64,000 nucleotides of DNA from Sepioteuthis lessoniana (GCA_963585895.1 OY757921.1:56262081-56326080); one strand, 5' to 3'; shown: positions 1-12,292, counted from the stretch's first letter. Program-made: numbers and translations. The notes: generated from the letters alone by a model not told the origin.

Positions 1-24
1 TAACCCAGGCGCAAAACAAACACT

Positions 25-480
25 CTTCCTTCCAAAGAAGCAGTAATCGTTGCATTGAAGTCTTTCCAATGTAGCAACAGGAACAGCGGTGTAGACGGTC
101 TGCAGCCCAACCACATCAAGGACCTAAAATAAATCCACATGGAAGAGGGTGCGAACGATTGATGCAGTCTGTAACAGCACTTACGAACAAATTCTTCTGT
201 GTCGATCTATTTTCAGCCACTTTGACTGCCTTGAAAGAAAAAAGGACGAAAGAATCCCCCATCGTAGTCGACAACATTTTCTGTGGTTTTGCGGCAAAAG
301 TCACCTTTAAGTCAACGCTGAAGGAGCTTGGATAGGAACTTGGAGATGAAGCGGGAGAAGAGTGCAGGAGAAATGTGAAACCTCCATTATTTATCGAAAA
401 CACGTCGCCTGACTCCCTTCATCACATCGTGAACTTGGATGTGTTAAACGTGTTTAACTGAGAAGAAATTGCATCCTAGA
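25..480 (+). pseudogene. Decayed reverse transcriptase fragment (LINE-type)
   Basis: Three blocks of reverse-transcriptase-like protein are readable on the + strand. Frame from 25 reads ...NSGVDGLQPNHIKDL and stops at 130. A second frame has LTALKEKRTKESPIVV from about 222 and HIVNLDVLNVFN ending in a stop at about 462. These resemble the consecutive blocks G(L/V)DGLxPxHLKDL, LxALKKKxGGIRPIAVG and VKLDxxNAFNSxRRD of RT proteins that are abundant in mollusc and cnidarian genomes. The frame change, internal stops and loss of conserved residues show it is dead. The window edge cuts the upstream part. The clade cannot be fixed by eye. Confidence 0.7.
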
Positions 481-719
481 AATATGCCAACGATGTTCGT
501 TAATATTTCAAATGACGGCCAACCTAGCACACTGAACAGCACCATCACCTTGCCATCAGCCATCTGGCCACTTTTATTGACAAGCTTACCCGTACAGTCA
601 TTCCTTCTTTCGACACTTGATATTTGTATTATGTAACATTCAGGGTGCCAGTCGAATCTACTACGATCGAAACATTTGTCACATTATTCCTGCTTTATCA
701 CAGCCTTCACTAAACTGAC

Positions 720-985
720 AGATTGAATAATTTTAACGGCATATCAACCTGTCAAGGGTTATTTTATAGAGGTTTGGGAACTGCGTTCATTGTACATTTA
801 TATTAACATTTTGTGTGTGTGCGTGTGCGCGTGCGTGTGGGTGGTTGTTTTGGGGTTTTTTTGGAAGGTTTCCTTAATATTCTTTCATACAGTCTCATCG
901 AATACGAATAATGTTCACAGATTAATTTAACCAATAAATCGAGTACTAACAGGTACTGCCACTCTGTGTCATAGTGAACTTCTCT
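720..985 (-). repeat. SINE-A copy
   Basis: Diverged copy of the local SINE-A family: the 3' tail module (AACGGCATATCAACC on the + strand) near 735 and the body (ACAGGTACTGCCACTCTG) near 950. A GT-rich stretch at 812-842 lies in the middle. Confidence 0.6.
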
Positions 986-1453
986 GCAAGCAAAAAGAGT
1001 TAATAACCCTTTTCGTTTGATTTTTAAAATTTCTATTACACTGAATCTATCTAAGTAATATCCATTCCACATACCAGTTGACTTGCATCAGAAATGCATT
1101 GTAATTCACATATGCACCAAAGAGAACAGATAAAATGCACATACGCAGATACGAATACTGACATGAGCATCCATGAACACTCACGCACACACATACACAC
1201 GAACACGCACACGCACACATGCGTATTCTCCCTTTCAATTTCATTTCTTTGTTAGATGCTTCAAACTAACAGGATTACAGGAGAAACAAGAAAAATATGT
1301 GTAACCACGAAAATATGACCTCAAAATGATGGCATTAAAAAATTATAACGATTTTTTATACCAGCAGAAAATATATTTAATAATAAATTGTTTTTCATAT
1401 ATTTTATTATTTCAACTTAGTTTAATACACAATGTCCTAGATTGCTTGGGGTA

Positions 1454-1730
1454 GCTGATATTCCAAAATGGTCACCCATCTTGTTCATGCTAATATTCCA
1501 AAGTGGCAGTCCATCTTGTTCAGGCTGATATTCCAAAGTGCTCATTCATCTTGTTCAGGCTAATATTCCAAAATGGTGATCAATCTTTTACAGGCTTATA
1601 TTCCAAAATGGTGCTCTATCTTGTATAGGCTGATTTTTCAAAGTGGCCATCGTATTGTACAGGCTGATATTCCAAAGTCGTCATCCATCTTGTACACGCT
1701 GATATTCCAAAGTGTTCAAATCCTAGACAG
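1454..1730 (+). repeat. 35-bp minisatellite, about 8 units
   Basis: Eight consecutive units begin GCT(G/A)ATATTCCAAA and continue with a variable TGGTCATCCATCTTGTTCAG-like half. Units are 35 bp, the sixth 34. Units differ by several substitutions, so the array is not freshly expanded. It produces a spurious open frame with repeated IFQS-type residues, which I do not regard as a gene. Confidence 0.9.
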
Positions 1731-1731
1731 G

Positions 1732-1786
1732 CTCTTGGCGTTTCACATCTTGCTAATGTCCTTGGGAAGAGTATATATCCATACGT

Positions 1787-1851
<65 letters not shown>

Positions 1852-1925
1852 TATGAGTAAATAGTAAGGTAGATTAAACTGGTTATTCCTGGTAAAATAA
1901 CCAAACCAGTCTTGGAAGACGGAAT
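1732..1925 (+). repeat. SINE-B fragment containing an expanded (CT)n
   Basis: SINE-B central-block words (GCTAATGTCCTTGGGAAGAG, then CCTATGAGTAAATAG, then AACCAGTCTTGGAAGA) flank a (CT)n run at about 1790-1849. Other copies carry only a short pyrimidine stretch here, so the microsatellite arose inside the SINE. Confidence 0.65.
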
Positions 1926-2014
1926 ATCTGTCTCTCGAAAAATCTTGGTTCTGGGTGTTGAAATGGTTTCCTGATTCAATCTCAACTTTCCTTTGACGCC
2001 CCAAAACATAACCG

Positions 2015-2640
2015 ACTCATAAATAAAGGATATTCGACAGCATCCATTAGGTATTTCCTGTGTAAGAAATGATATTTTCACTAAACATTTCAACTGTCAT
2101 TGTTTATATTTCTTTTCTGGAACACACACGCACATGCACACACATACACGCACGCACACTTACACACGTATACACTCACACGTATACACACAGTGGGAGG
2201 CAGAGAGAGAATGTTTGCAAAAAGGATACATCTCTTTGAAAACTTTTATTTAAACCTCAAGGATAAGAAGGCCTAGTATATTCACACATAACATCTTTGT
2301 ACATCAATAAATAGTTATTAGTTATTGGATTCAGTCAAATCTGCGATGATAGCTTTCGAAAAAATGTGTATGATCGAGAGCTTTAGTAATCAAAAAAAGA
2401 TGAAGGCACTGGTCTCTTCCAATCCTATGTTCTCCCAGTCACAAGAAATTTATCAACCAAATGAAATATTGTTGATTGGAGAATTTTCGCATTACATCGG
2501 TCTCCCACACATTTATAAGATTTGTACTCAAAATATGTCTATTCTAGGAAAACAATACAGCTGACACGACCCAAATAAAAGGTACTCGAATTAACCGAGC
2601 ACATAATGATGAGAAGTCAACTTATGGGTAACATTGTGTA
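2015..2640. other. Unassigned stretch
   Basis: Holds a CA-rich imperfect microsatellite near 2124-2192 and otherwise unique AT-rich sequence. An open frame at 2325-2564 lacks any recognisable domain or splice context. Confidence 0.5.
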
Positions 2641-2779
2641 TAGAGGGTGTTTAAAAAAGGATACAACGAATTATTTGATAACTCGTATGTAGATTTTTTG
2701 AACTTCTTTATAGACCAGAAATTAATAGATGCAGATAGCCCAATCAGCAAAGATAGTTTTCAAAGAATTTTTCTGGTTT

Positions 2780-3015
2780 AGTAAGTTTTCAGTTTTTTTT
2801 ATGGCATTTCAACCTTTCTTGATTATTCAATGTCAAAATCTTCCTTGTAGAACCATAGAGGTACCATTTAACCCCTAACTAAGGGAATAAAGTGGTTCAT
2901 ACATTTTCCAAAGGTATTAGTTTGAAAGTGAACATAATAGCGCAACTAGAGTTTGAACTCACATACTATGAGCTTACAGTCCAGCACATTAGCCACTACG
3001 TCACAGGGATTCCTC
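2780..3015 (-). repeat. SINE-C copy
   Basis: Reverse-complement SINE-C: tail module near 2802-2830, central block (CCAAAGGTATTAG) near 2909, and tRNA-like head with the B-box complement near 2950 ending in GCCACTACGTCACAGGGA. Confidence 0.75.
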
Positions 3016-3019
3016 CTTT

Positions 3020-4095
3020 AAACAATCAGACTAATCACCAAGAATTTAGCATCAAATGATAAAGATGGCAGGGGTTCCTGAAATGAAAGTTTTTTGACTT
3101 GTTGAATAATGTAGACTGAAGAAATTTCAAATTAAATTTGTTTCTCGCACATTTATATGATTTACATGCAAAATGCTCTCATTCTTGAAAAATGAGATCG
3201 CTAACACAACACAAAGGAGTGGATGGTTGAATGAGGCTAACGCATGATGCAATTACTTCAACTGCGAAACATTGTGGTCCTTGATTACTCTGTTGTCAAT
3301 CGATTAATGATAATGTAGCATGAAATTTATGTTTGTAAATTTTATTCCCGGAGCATTTATGAAATACCCTATGTGTATGAGTGTACGTGTGTATGAGAGT
3401 GCGTGCGTGGATGTACGTTTATACTCATTCGTATTAATCATGTTTGGAAAAGTGATTGAAACTAACATGTAAATATAAAGTGACATGAAATAGCTTTTTG
3501 TACATATTTGACAATCTGAACCTTCGTGGTTTTAACATTCTCTTTTTTCAACATTTGCAATTGTAAAGTTATTTAGTTTCGGTTTTGGTTTTGGATTCGG
3601 ATTATTTGTTTGATGGCATATCAGCCAAAAATTTGCTAGATTTGCAAAAATAGGGTTTGAAAGGAAAGAATAAATGATGTCTCACTATAAAACTCTCTCT
3701 CTCTCTCTCTCAAAACCAAAATGCTATAGACATTTTGAATTGATTTCATGAATGACACTAAATTGATTGCACAAAACCTTGCGTTAAACGTAGGAAAGAT
3801 ATTTCTGAACACTTATTGTTCATCAATCAACAATGTCAAATTCTGCAGAGTTTGTTCATAATCTTTGGGCGTGTCTAACAGGGTATTTTTAACACGTTTG
3901 TTCATGATAGTTTCAAAACATTCAGGACTGTGGTCAGCTAAATTTTATTGCCACCTGTCAAACACACAAAAGTAATTCCCATATATTTTTCTTGTGTCTA
4001 TTTTTCCGTCTACATTGGAGGTTGCATTTCGGTAAATGAGATTGAACTTTTTTTCATTTATGCCAATGCTTCTTAAAGTGGTTCATAAAGACTCC
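3020..4095. other. Unassigned stretch
   Basis: AT-rich sequence with a short (CT)n at about 3693-3711. No coding, RNA or mobile signature was recognised. Confidence 0.5.
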
Positions 4096-4098
4096 TGC

Positions 4099-4337
4099 GA
4101 GGTGAATGAAATTTTGGCTTGTGTGAATAAAATCATAGAGGCCCACAGATGTTGAATTTACTAGTTTACATTTATTAATTCATTGATTACAGAAGAACAA
4201 ATAGATGTACACACGTTGCTAGATATCGCAGGTAGAGGTAAATTTAGATAGATATATATCTATCGATGCAAACTAGTAAATTCAACACCTGTGGGCCTCT
4301 ATGATTTTGTTCACGCAGCCAAAATTTTATTCACCTC
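4099..4337. mobile_element. Long inverted-repeat (foldback/MITE-like) element
   Basis: Arms of about 69 and 68 bp (4099-4167 and 4270-4337) are reverse complements with only a few mismatches. Both contain AATCATAGAGGCCCACA or its complement and the inner word ACTAGTAAATTCAACA. The spacer is about 102 bp and includes a TAGATAGATATATATCTATC palindrome. The structure fits a short non-autonomous foldback DNA element. No transposase is present and a target duplication is not clear. Confidence 0.8.
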
Positions 4338-4468
4338 TCAAGAGGATAGATAGATAGATAGATGCACTAAAATGCTCACGGTGAATACTGAAAAGATTTT
4401 CAGATTTTTTTTTTTTTTGCCATTTTCTTTTTAACAAATGTATATGTATATTTATATACAGAATGAAA

Positions 4469-4489
4469 ACACACACACACACACACACA

Positions 4490-4533
<44 letters not shown>

Positions 4534-4582
4534 CGGGACAGAAAATTCTGAACTTTATCAAAAACAAAGAAAATGCTTTTTT

Positions 4583-4654
<72 letters not shown>
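4469..4654 (+). repeat. Compound microsatellite (CA)n-(TA)n-(TG)n
   Basis: (CA)n at about 4469-4489, (TA)n at about 4493-4531 and (TG)n at about 4584-4654. The CA and TG runs flanking a short unique core are themselves inverted. All long open frames here are THTHT or VCVCV shadows. Confidence 0.95.
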
Positions 4655-4656
<2 letters not shown>

Positions 4657-4699
4657 CCATTCTTGTATGTAAATATGCATATATATATATGTAATTTTA

Positions 4700-5860
4700 T
4701 TTTTATTTCTATTCTTTGCACATGAAAAGAAAAGGGTTGATTGCACAACTAGGTCTACGCATGTCACTGGGTCTGGACATGTGACTCTAAAAATATCTGA
4801 ATACTTGTGATATTGTGAAAGGAATTATACGTGTGTTTGTGTTATGTATGTCGTTATCAGTGTATTGGTGAGTAATTGAGAAATAAGTATCTTAGTGTAT
4901 ATATTCACATAAGCTTGTGTTTGCTGACATCAGCAACAATATCAGAAATGCTTCAATGTACAATGATTTTAATGTGACTATTTGAATTGTATATGTTCAT
5001 TTATATAACTTCAAACAGACGCACTAACACATTAATATTCGTAGGTGTACAAGATGTGTCTAAAAAAAACAAGAATTTCAAATACATATTACTTAATAAT
5101 CTCATCTTCTCTTGATAAACAGTTTCTAACGTTTTTCTTTTTCCCATTTCTGGAAGTTTTTTTTTTTTTTTGTGTGAAGTCCTTGTAAGGCACTCTTTTT
5201 TACCTGATCAATCATCTAAAATCCTCGACATTTCATGATGAATTTCAGCTTTGCGAACCAACAAAAATAGTCCACTGGGATCAAATCCGGATAAAAACTA
5301 GCTGAGTTGCAGGAACTATCTTGTGTTTCCCCAAAACTTTCTCAATGTAATCTTCATAATGTGATAGAATGCCCAAAGTTGATATCATTTTTTCCAATTT
5401 GAAACTCTGGTACCACTGGAGACATTGCGTCTTTTTAAATCAATCCTGTTGCAACATTAGAAAAGTCTCAGTAAAACGTTTGTTTGTTTGAAACAGATTT
5501 TCACGTAAAGACATTTTATAGATTAACTTGTGGAAAAATGACGATTAGATTATGCACATATTCACTCTAGTTCGTGCAGCTGCAATGAAACGTGGGGTGT
5601 GTAACAGTTTTTATACAATAACACAGGGTCAAAGCCACTGAATATTCTAGTCTCGAGTTTGTAAGAATGTCTTCTTGATTGGTTGGCTGTGGGTTGGTTG
5701 GTCGGTTTTACGGTATGTTAACCCAAATCAATTATGATCTCGAATAATACATGGTACAAAATGTATCTTCACAATAAATAAGTAAACTCTCCATACTTAG
5801 TTACACAATTAATGATAGAAGAACCAATTTATTAATCTAGTTCACGATTATTTTCAACTC
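4700..5860. other. Unassigned stretch
   Basis: AT-rich unique-looking sequence with T-tracts near 5158. I see no coding, RNA or repeat feature I can name. Confidence 0.5.
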
Positions 5861-5864
5861 AGAG

Positions 5865-5965
5865 AAGGGACCCTAACAGGTCAGCGTGGACCTGGGAGTA
5901 ACGGCAACAAAGGTGCGACTCCACACTCCTCGGAGCTGAATACAGTTTAGTTCCATACCCAGGCC
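5865..5965 (-). repeat. SINE-A fragment
   Basis: Body words GGACCCTAACAGGTCAG, GGGAGTAACGGCAACAAA and ACTCCACACTCCTCGGAG match the SINE-A body read on its complement. It abuts the SINE-B copy at 5967. Confidence 0.75.
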
Positions 5966-5966
5966 A

Positions 5967-6257
5967 GGAGGTGCCCGTGGTGTAATGGTTACTGTCCTAG
6001 GAAATGGACACGGCGACACGAGTTCAAATCCTGGACGAGACTAATTGCATTTCACATAGCACTAATACCCTTGGGAAAGGTATGAATCCAATCATTCTCC
6101 CTCCAGCTATGGGTAAATAGAAGGACAGACTAGGCTCTTCAGCTTTGGTAAGGCAACTAGTCTAGGAGAAGGAAAACTCTGAATTCAAACCTGTTAAACT
6201 TCGCTTAAAAATTAACCTTGTGTCACATCCTGCCCGAGCGGAGGGGTTGGTACCAGG
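5967..6257 (+). repeat. SINE-B copy, near full length
   Basis: tRNA-like head with A-box-like TGGTGTAATGGTTA and B-box-like GAGTTCAAATCCTGG, then the central block (CTAATACCCTTGGGAAAGG ... CAGCTATGGGTAAATAG), AACTAGTCTAGGAGAAGG and a tail around GACCTTGTGTC. It is one of the best-preserved copies in the window and a reference for the family. Confidence 0.85.
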
Positions 6258-6311
6258 CCACTTTCTTATGGGTACAATTTTTACAATTTGGTATCTTTTT
6301 TACATACCACA

Positions 6312-6349
<38 letters not shown>
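6312..6349 (+). repeat. (GT)n-(GA)n microsatellite
   Basis: A short GT run leads into about 14 GA repeats. Confidence 0.9.
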
Positions 6350-6351
<2 letters not shown>

Positions 6352-6739
6352 GATCTGTGTCTGTGTAAGTGTGCGTTTACTTATCCGTAACAGTTAGTGT
6401 TCGAAAGATTTCATTGCCATCGCATCCTCAGGAAAATGATTATAGATAGAGAGATAGATCCATCCGGTGATTTTTTTTTCTAAAAGTTGATGAATAGTTA
6501 GAATCGATTGTTCCCCTGAAAACTATCAATTTTCTTATTTTCTCCCAGTCTGGTGAATAAAGTTATCTAATTCGGTTCCAACTTGAACAACTTTTATTAC
6601 TTAAACCTGTTCACTTAATATTTGCAGAATTTGTTCTTATGGTCACTCGTATAATGATGTTCGTGGAGTTTACTATCTCATCTTCACAGTTTAAGCTAAG
6701 AAGAAAGTCATAATTTAAGCCCTGTCAACTGCATCACTG

Positions 6740-7140
6740 CGGAGGAGTAAGACCCACCCCCACCCCGCTAACGAATGCCCTGGATATGATAATAAACCAT
6801 CTGATGGTGAGGCTTCAGTCTTAGATCTTTGAGAAATGTGGAGTTCTCTTTCATTGCCATTCTAGGTTCGCTCCGAACCGCTGTGGAAACATCTGATAAA
6901 GTCTCATCTATGGGTCAAATAGAACTATTTAACCATGCACAAACAATTTAACTATGCACAAACAAATGACTGATATCAAATTGAACAACTAGTAATTACA
7001 TAGCAATACTTGAAACCATTTAAATGAGCTCTGATTCGTTTAAAAATGTTATCCGCAAACTATACACAAAAATCAGGTAAAAACACGATTTGGCATTAAA
7101 AACCAGCGGTTGATATGCCATAAAATACAACCAACCAACC
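6740..7140 (+). repeat. Composite SINE: A-type body, C-type tail
   Basis: SINE-A body words (CATCTGATGGTGAGGCTTCA, GAGAAATGTGGAG, TCATCTATGGGTCAAATAG) are followed by AGCAATACTTGAAACCATTT. The end, GGCATTAAAAACC ... TTGATATGCCATAAAA and (CAAC)n, looks like the SINE-C tail. A related arrangement occurs at 49080-49505. Confidence 0.65.
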
Positions 7141-7149
7141 AAAATCATT

Positions 7150-9560
7150 TTTTCTACATCAGAAAATTCAATAAAACGAGGAATCCAGCGAAAAAATATC
7201 AAGAAAAAAATCTTTGATATGATTTTATCACTGCTTAAATTGTTTTAAAGTCTTACAAATACATGAATATACCAAGAGATTTATTTCAGATAAGTTTTTG
7301 AACGTAAATAAAGTTAATTCTCATTTTTTATATGCTGTCACCTTTTGGAAGTGAGATGGAGTTTAAATAAGTGGGTCTGATATAAACCTGCCCTGTTTAT
7401 TCAATACAGTCGAATCTGATTTTGTACTCTGCTAGTAAACCCCATTGTCTGACTATTTTTAATCTGTTGCTATATAATCTATAATTAAAGTTCTTTGATT
7501 TGTCAGACATTTTTATTATTTTATTATTATTATAGATTATTATTTTCTTTAATCTTTTAAACTTTAGTTGCTGTTTATAGCAACTTATTTCAACGTGTAA
7601 AAATATGAGAAATGAATGCAGCCAAAACTAATGCATTTTATGAAAACTGGATTATCTTGAAATAGACTTTCTTGAATACGTCAATAAATAAGTGAATGCA
7701 GGCCATTCTTTTTTCATTTCTCCAATTGTTGCTTTTATTTTTCGACGGAGTTAGCCACGTAAATGATGTAAACAAATTACAAAGAATTTGAAACATTTCA
7801 GAATTACAGACAATCATTTCGCTAAGAAAAACATTTATGTGGAATTCATTCATTCCAAGACTCATTTGCTTACCTTAACATAAATAATTTGAAAATTGTG
7901 TCAGCATAATCGCTGAAACATCTTAGAGAAAGTATTTCTACGTATTATCCTCCTTTCTCGATTTGTACAGTTCGCATTGCGTATACGTTTTTTTTTTTTT
8001 TTTTTTTTTCTTGAATGATATACGTGAATATATTCATGAAATAATACTGTAGAGCTAACAAAACATTACATCTTTAAACATACTTTCTTTCTTTCCTCTC
8101 TTTTTGTGTTGTTTTAGGATATATTCGGAATATAATACTCATTTCTATGATCATTCTATTTTGGTAGTAACGCCGGCATTAATTCCTGACCACTGACAAT
8201 CCATTTTTTCCTAGATGAGAATTTCAAAACCAAAATCATTCCAGATGCACTTATATCATACATATCACAACCCTATTCTCCCCATAACATTTAGACTAAT
8301 TCCTGACCACTTACAATCCCTCCCTTCTTGATTATGCAACTCATACATATTTCAGTGAATATTCGTAGATTTTTTATGAAATCTTTTGATCTTTTTCTTC
8401 TCTATTTTATTTCTATTGTAAATGTTAATGAGACAAAAAATAAATCATTCAGTCGTGATTATCTACTTCAATAACTAAATCATTGATAAGTCAAAAGCAG
8501 ATTTGATTCTAGTGAGTAAAGATTTTTTGGTTCTCGTAAACAATTTTTCTTATTATAAATTTTCTCATTTAAAAATGAAAATGGAAATCTTTTTATTTTT
8601 TTCAAGATTTTCTATTTTTTTTTTTTTTTTTGTCGTGTTTAAATGTCAAAAGAAAGAGACTCCCACCAACTTATCACCTAAAATGAACTTTATACATCTT
8701 GATAACCAGTGTGGGTAGCAGTCTTTAAAATGTACAGTATGTAAGAGAATACTCTGAAATCTGCTTGTGGGCACGATAACCAAAGGGGGCACCTGTTACG
8801 TACCGAACACTTTTACCAGACTTTGTTTTGCTTATTCAGCAAATAACACAAATGTAGGTCAGTAGTCGGATGATTAACTGCAGGGGATTAAAACTTACCC
8901 TTAGAAATCGGTAATGTGGGTTAGGGATTTATGTGCAGAAATACAAAAGCAAATACGGTAAACTTATTTATTGTTTGTTGTTTTTTTTTTCTTTTTTAAG
9001 TGGATGTCAGCAATAAATACTGAATTCATAAAATTATGAGAATATGTATAGTGCAAACTAATGACCTTGTATAAAGGTCGACTTTCGATCTGAAGTCACA
9101 AAATCATTAATTCGTGTAATTAATTTTTTAAAGCAGCGGTTGTTCCTTTTCTTCCTAATCGTGTTTGAAATTCAATCTTACAAAATTATAATTCATGTAT
9201 ATGCATTTTGTAGTAAATGAAATCAATTTTTTTCAAAATCTGACCTTCAAAGTCACCCTGTGTCCTACAAGATAATGGTCACACTTAGTGATCACCCCAG
9301 TGGAGTTAAGACATATTCAAGAAAATTTCCTTTAGTATTATTTTTTATCCTCTTTCTTGCTAAATTTCAGTTACATTTTATATCACACAATGCGTAGTGA
9401 ATGGGAGCATCAAAATTTCTAAAAATTCGATAAGTTTGAATTATATGTGTGTGTGCGCGCGTTTGTGTGCGTATGTGTGTATTTGGGATTTTATTTGTAA
9501 AAGTATGAAATCAAATCAGTAATAAGTGAATGGGTGTATAGTCTGCAATTATTAAATTAG
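7150..9560. other. Unassigned stretch
   Basis: AT-rich, with a T-tract at about 7989-8009 and another near 8621. A roughly 25-bp phrase (TAATTCCTGACCACT...ACAATCC) occurs at about 8179 and again at about 8293. No gene is supported. Confidence 0.5.
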
Positions 9561-9569
9561 AGAAAGTAT

Positions 9570-9628
9570 GTGTGCACATGCGTGCGCGCGCGTGCGTGCG
9601 CACACACACACACACACACACACACACT
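9570..9628 (+). repeat. (GT/GC)-rich then (CA)n microsatellite
   Basis: An alternating purine-pyrimidine tract of TGCGTGCGCGCG character is followed by a (CA)n run. Confidence 0.85.
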
Positions 9629-9629
9629 T

Positions 9630-9891
9630 AACGCAGCTATTATCGTCATATCGGCGAACTGAGTTCAAAAGACAATGTTTCAAATTACATTAATGGTCCT
9701 GAGAAGGGCATGAAGCCATCTATTTTCTCCCCACCCCAGCTATGCGTAAATAGCAGAACAGGCTGCGTTCTTTAGCTTTAGTAAAGCAACCAGTCTAAGG
9801 GAAGGAAAACTTTGAATTCAAACAAGTTTAACTCCACTTTGAAATTGACCTTGTGTCATATCTTGAGCATAATGGACAGGTTGCATACATA

Positions 9892-9892
<1 letters not shown>
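9630..9892 (+). repeat. SINE-B copy
   Basis: Diverged head, central words GAGAAGGGCATGAAG and CAGCTATGCGTAAATAGCAG, then AGCAACCAGTCTAAGGGAAG and the tail GACCTTGTGTCATATC. It runs straight into a microsatellite. Confidence 0.75.

Positions 9893-9895
<3 letters not shown>

Positions 9896-9970
<75 letters not shown>
9896..9970 (+). repeat. (TA)n-(GT)n microsatellite at a SINE-B 3' end
   Basis: About 22 TA units then about 14 GT units begin immediately after the SINE-B tail. Confidence 0.95.
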
Positions 9971-9972
<2 letters not shown>

Positions 9973-10049
9973 TTATCGTGTTTAAAGATCCAGTATCTAT
10001 ACATACAGAGCTATGAAAATCCGATATTCTATATTCCCTATTTTTCACA

Positions 10050-11015
10050 TATCACGCCTTGTATCACCTACAAGTCTACTGATTGTAATATTACCTGATA
10101 AATAATTTTCTGTCAACAAATAGCTATACTTTTCTTCAAAAACTATTTTTCAAATTTTCCTTCACAAAATCTTTTCTCCAGACAATGACATAAAGTTAAA
10201 ACTAGTTGAGAACTATAAAAACAAACAAAAAAGAAATATTCGTATTCATCTGTGCCTATGAACGAAATCTGAATGCTCGATATTTTAATTTATAAGAACA
10301 AATTATTTAAGGCTTAATTTCTTTAAGTTGGAAATTTCCTTTAAATGACAGCCATTTATAAACTTAAATTCTTTCACTTTTAATCACGTTATGAATAACA
10401 TTTCACCGGATATCCGATCTTATTTTCCTACCTTTTATTCTGTTTGCATTCATGAATTTATGAAGTTTGTTTTGTTTTTTTTTTTTGTTGTTTTTTTACG
10501 TAAATCTATCGTTTTAAATGCATCAAAGAGTATAAATAAAAACTGTTTAATTTTATGGTCACAGCAACTAATCAAATGCTGATATGAAACGTTCACCAAT
10601 ATTCGTACTTCAAACGTTAAAATATTTACAGTTCGGTTGTGAGCACCGACTCCATCTTTGTCGAGTCACGTGCTTTTTATTGCTTATAAACTTTAAATAG
10701 TTTTCAATTTTTTCTCGGTGTCTATCGTCAGCAACGGTCGCAGAAACTTCAGATATATATTTTTTTAAATATTCTATATATTACTAAAAATTCTCCTTAT
10801 GTTTGTATATATGTAATTGTAACACAACAAAAACGTCACTTCGAAGCACGGTCAGAGCAATACACTGGAACGTCTTAAACTTAGAGAACGATACAATTTT
10901 TCGTTCAATTTGCAGATGAATGATAATTTTGCGGCGGTCTATGCTCGCACTGAATATCATTTTTTAAGCATCTAAATTTTTTATATAATTTTTTAAATAA
11001 AATGCTAATTCTATT
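10050..11015. other. Unassigned stretch
   Basis: AT-rich sequence without a coding or repeat assignment. The open frame at 10391-10582 has no recognisable features. Confidence 0.5.
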
Positions 11016-11019
11016 GAAT

Positions 11020-11350
11020 CATTGATTTTAACGACATTTCAACTTTTCTGGAGTTATTTTATGCTTGTGGGTGAGAGAATTGAGTATATTGTACGTTCAT
11101 ATTTACATTTTTTGTGTTGTTTCTTAAGTATTTTCCCACGGTTATATGATATCCAATAGTCCTATCTATAAAAAAATGATTTTCAAACATATCTATTTGA
11201 CCTATAAATGGGACCTAAACAGGTACTACCACTCCGAGTCAAAGTGGAATTGGGAGTAATGGCAATAAAGAAGTACTCCCCAGAGTTGCAGAGTTAGTCT
11301 CATTACCAGATGCAGTCTAGTGTCATACTCAGGACTTATCCTACGGCAGA
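11020..11350 (-). repeat. SINE-A copy, near full length
   Basis: Contains the 3' tail module (TTTTAACGACATTTCAAC) at the left end, the AT-rich middle, TATTTGACCTATAAATGGGA, AACAGGTACTACCACTCCGA and the 5' end near 11330 (CAGTCTAGTGTCATACTCAG). Confidence 0.8.
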
Positions 11351-11359
11351 ATATACCAA

Positions 11360-12140
11360 GCTCAACCGATAGAGTAGATACTTATTTAAATCTGCCACTC
11401 CTTCAAAAATATTAGCATCAATATCATCATGGACTGCTGCCACAACGAGAACGTAACAGGTTCATGAGTTGTCTGATCAATCATCTTTTAGGATGTTATT
11501 CTCCACTTTGCTGTACTCTACAATAAATATCATTGGCAATAGTGAAATTTTAAATATTCTTATCCTCTAGATTTGCTTCCCTAAAATGTCCTTGGGGTGA
11601 AAATTATCTTAATATGAATAAAATCATTTTATGGAATCAATTATCGAAAGCGATTCGTAAAATTAGAGCATTTCTGCAGATACCGTCTTTTAGTTTTTCA
11701 CAAGTCAAAATTTGAAAGTACCTCAATAGAAATTTTTCTTCGAAATAACCTGCTGAGACTTTTTTTTAATTGAGAATTTAGTATTTTTTCCTCTAGTACA
11801 AGATTTCCATTCTCTTAAGCTGTGACAGATTTTGCTGTGTTCTACTACAAAAGAAAAACAACAAAATAATGAAGTGTCTGTACATTAAAATGACTAGAAA
11901 AGCTATTAAATATGATCTTCAAAATTCCACTGAAATGTATTTTGCTATTATTCATTACCGGAGTGTAATCGATAAAATAAAAAAGGGTCATGTGCATGAA
12001 TACACACACACACATCCACCTGGCATTCCTGTTAGATGGTTTTAAATAAATCAGCCATCTCCACTCAATAGGCAGTACCTGCTTCATTCATCTAAAAGGG
12101 TAAGAACTAACAATATTGCTCAGCGCCTACGGTGCCCCGA
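11360..12140. other. Unassigned stretch
   Basis: No feature recognised apart from a short (CA)n near 12003. Confidence 0.5.
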
Positions 12141-12149
12141 AAGAATGAT

Positions 12150-12280
12150 GGGGATGGAGTTGAGCTATTTTAGTACTTACTTCTTGCGAGACTCTCACTT
12201 TAAACTGACCTTATATCATATTCCAGGAAGAGGATAGATACTTCAAACACACACTTGTGCCGGTCCTAAATCGGTACACA
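12150..12280 (+). repeat. Possible SINE-B 3' fragment
   Basis: CTCACTTTAAACTGACCTTATATCATATTCC resembles the SINE-B tail, in shorter words: TTTAAACTGACCTTATATC. Weak and diverged. Confidence 0.4.
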
Positions 12281-12290
12281 AATGCGAAAA

Positions 12291-12292
<2 letters not shown>

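Noticed and set aside
4400-4767. Overlapping long open frames on both strands
   Set aside because: They are (TH)n, (IY)n and (VC)n readings of microsatellites.
5985-6045. tRNA gene candidate
   Set aside because: The A- and B-box-like words belong to a SINE-B head repeated many times in the window. The acceptor stem does not pair and the SINE body follows.
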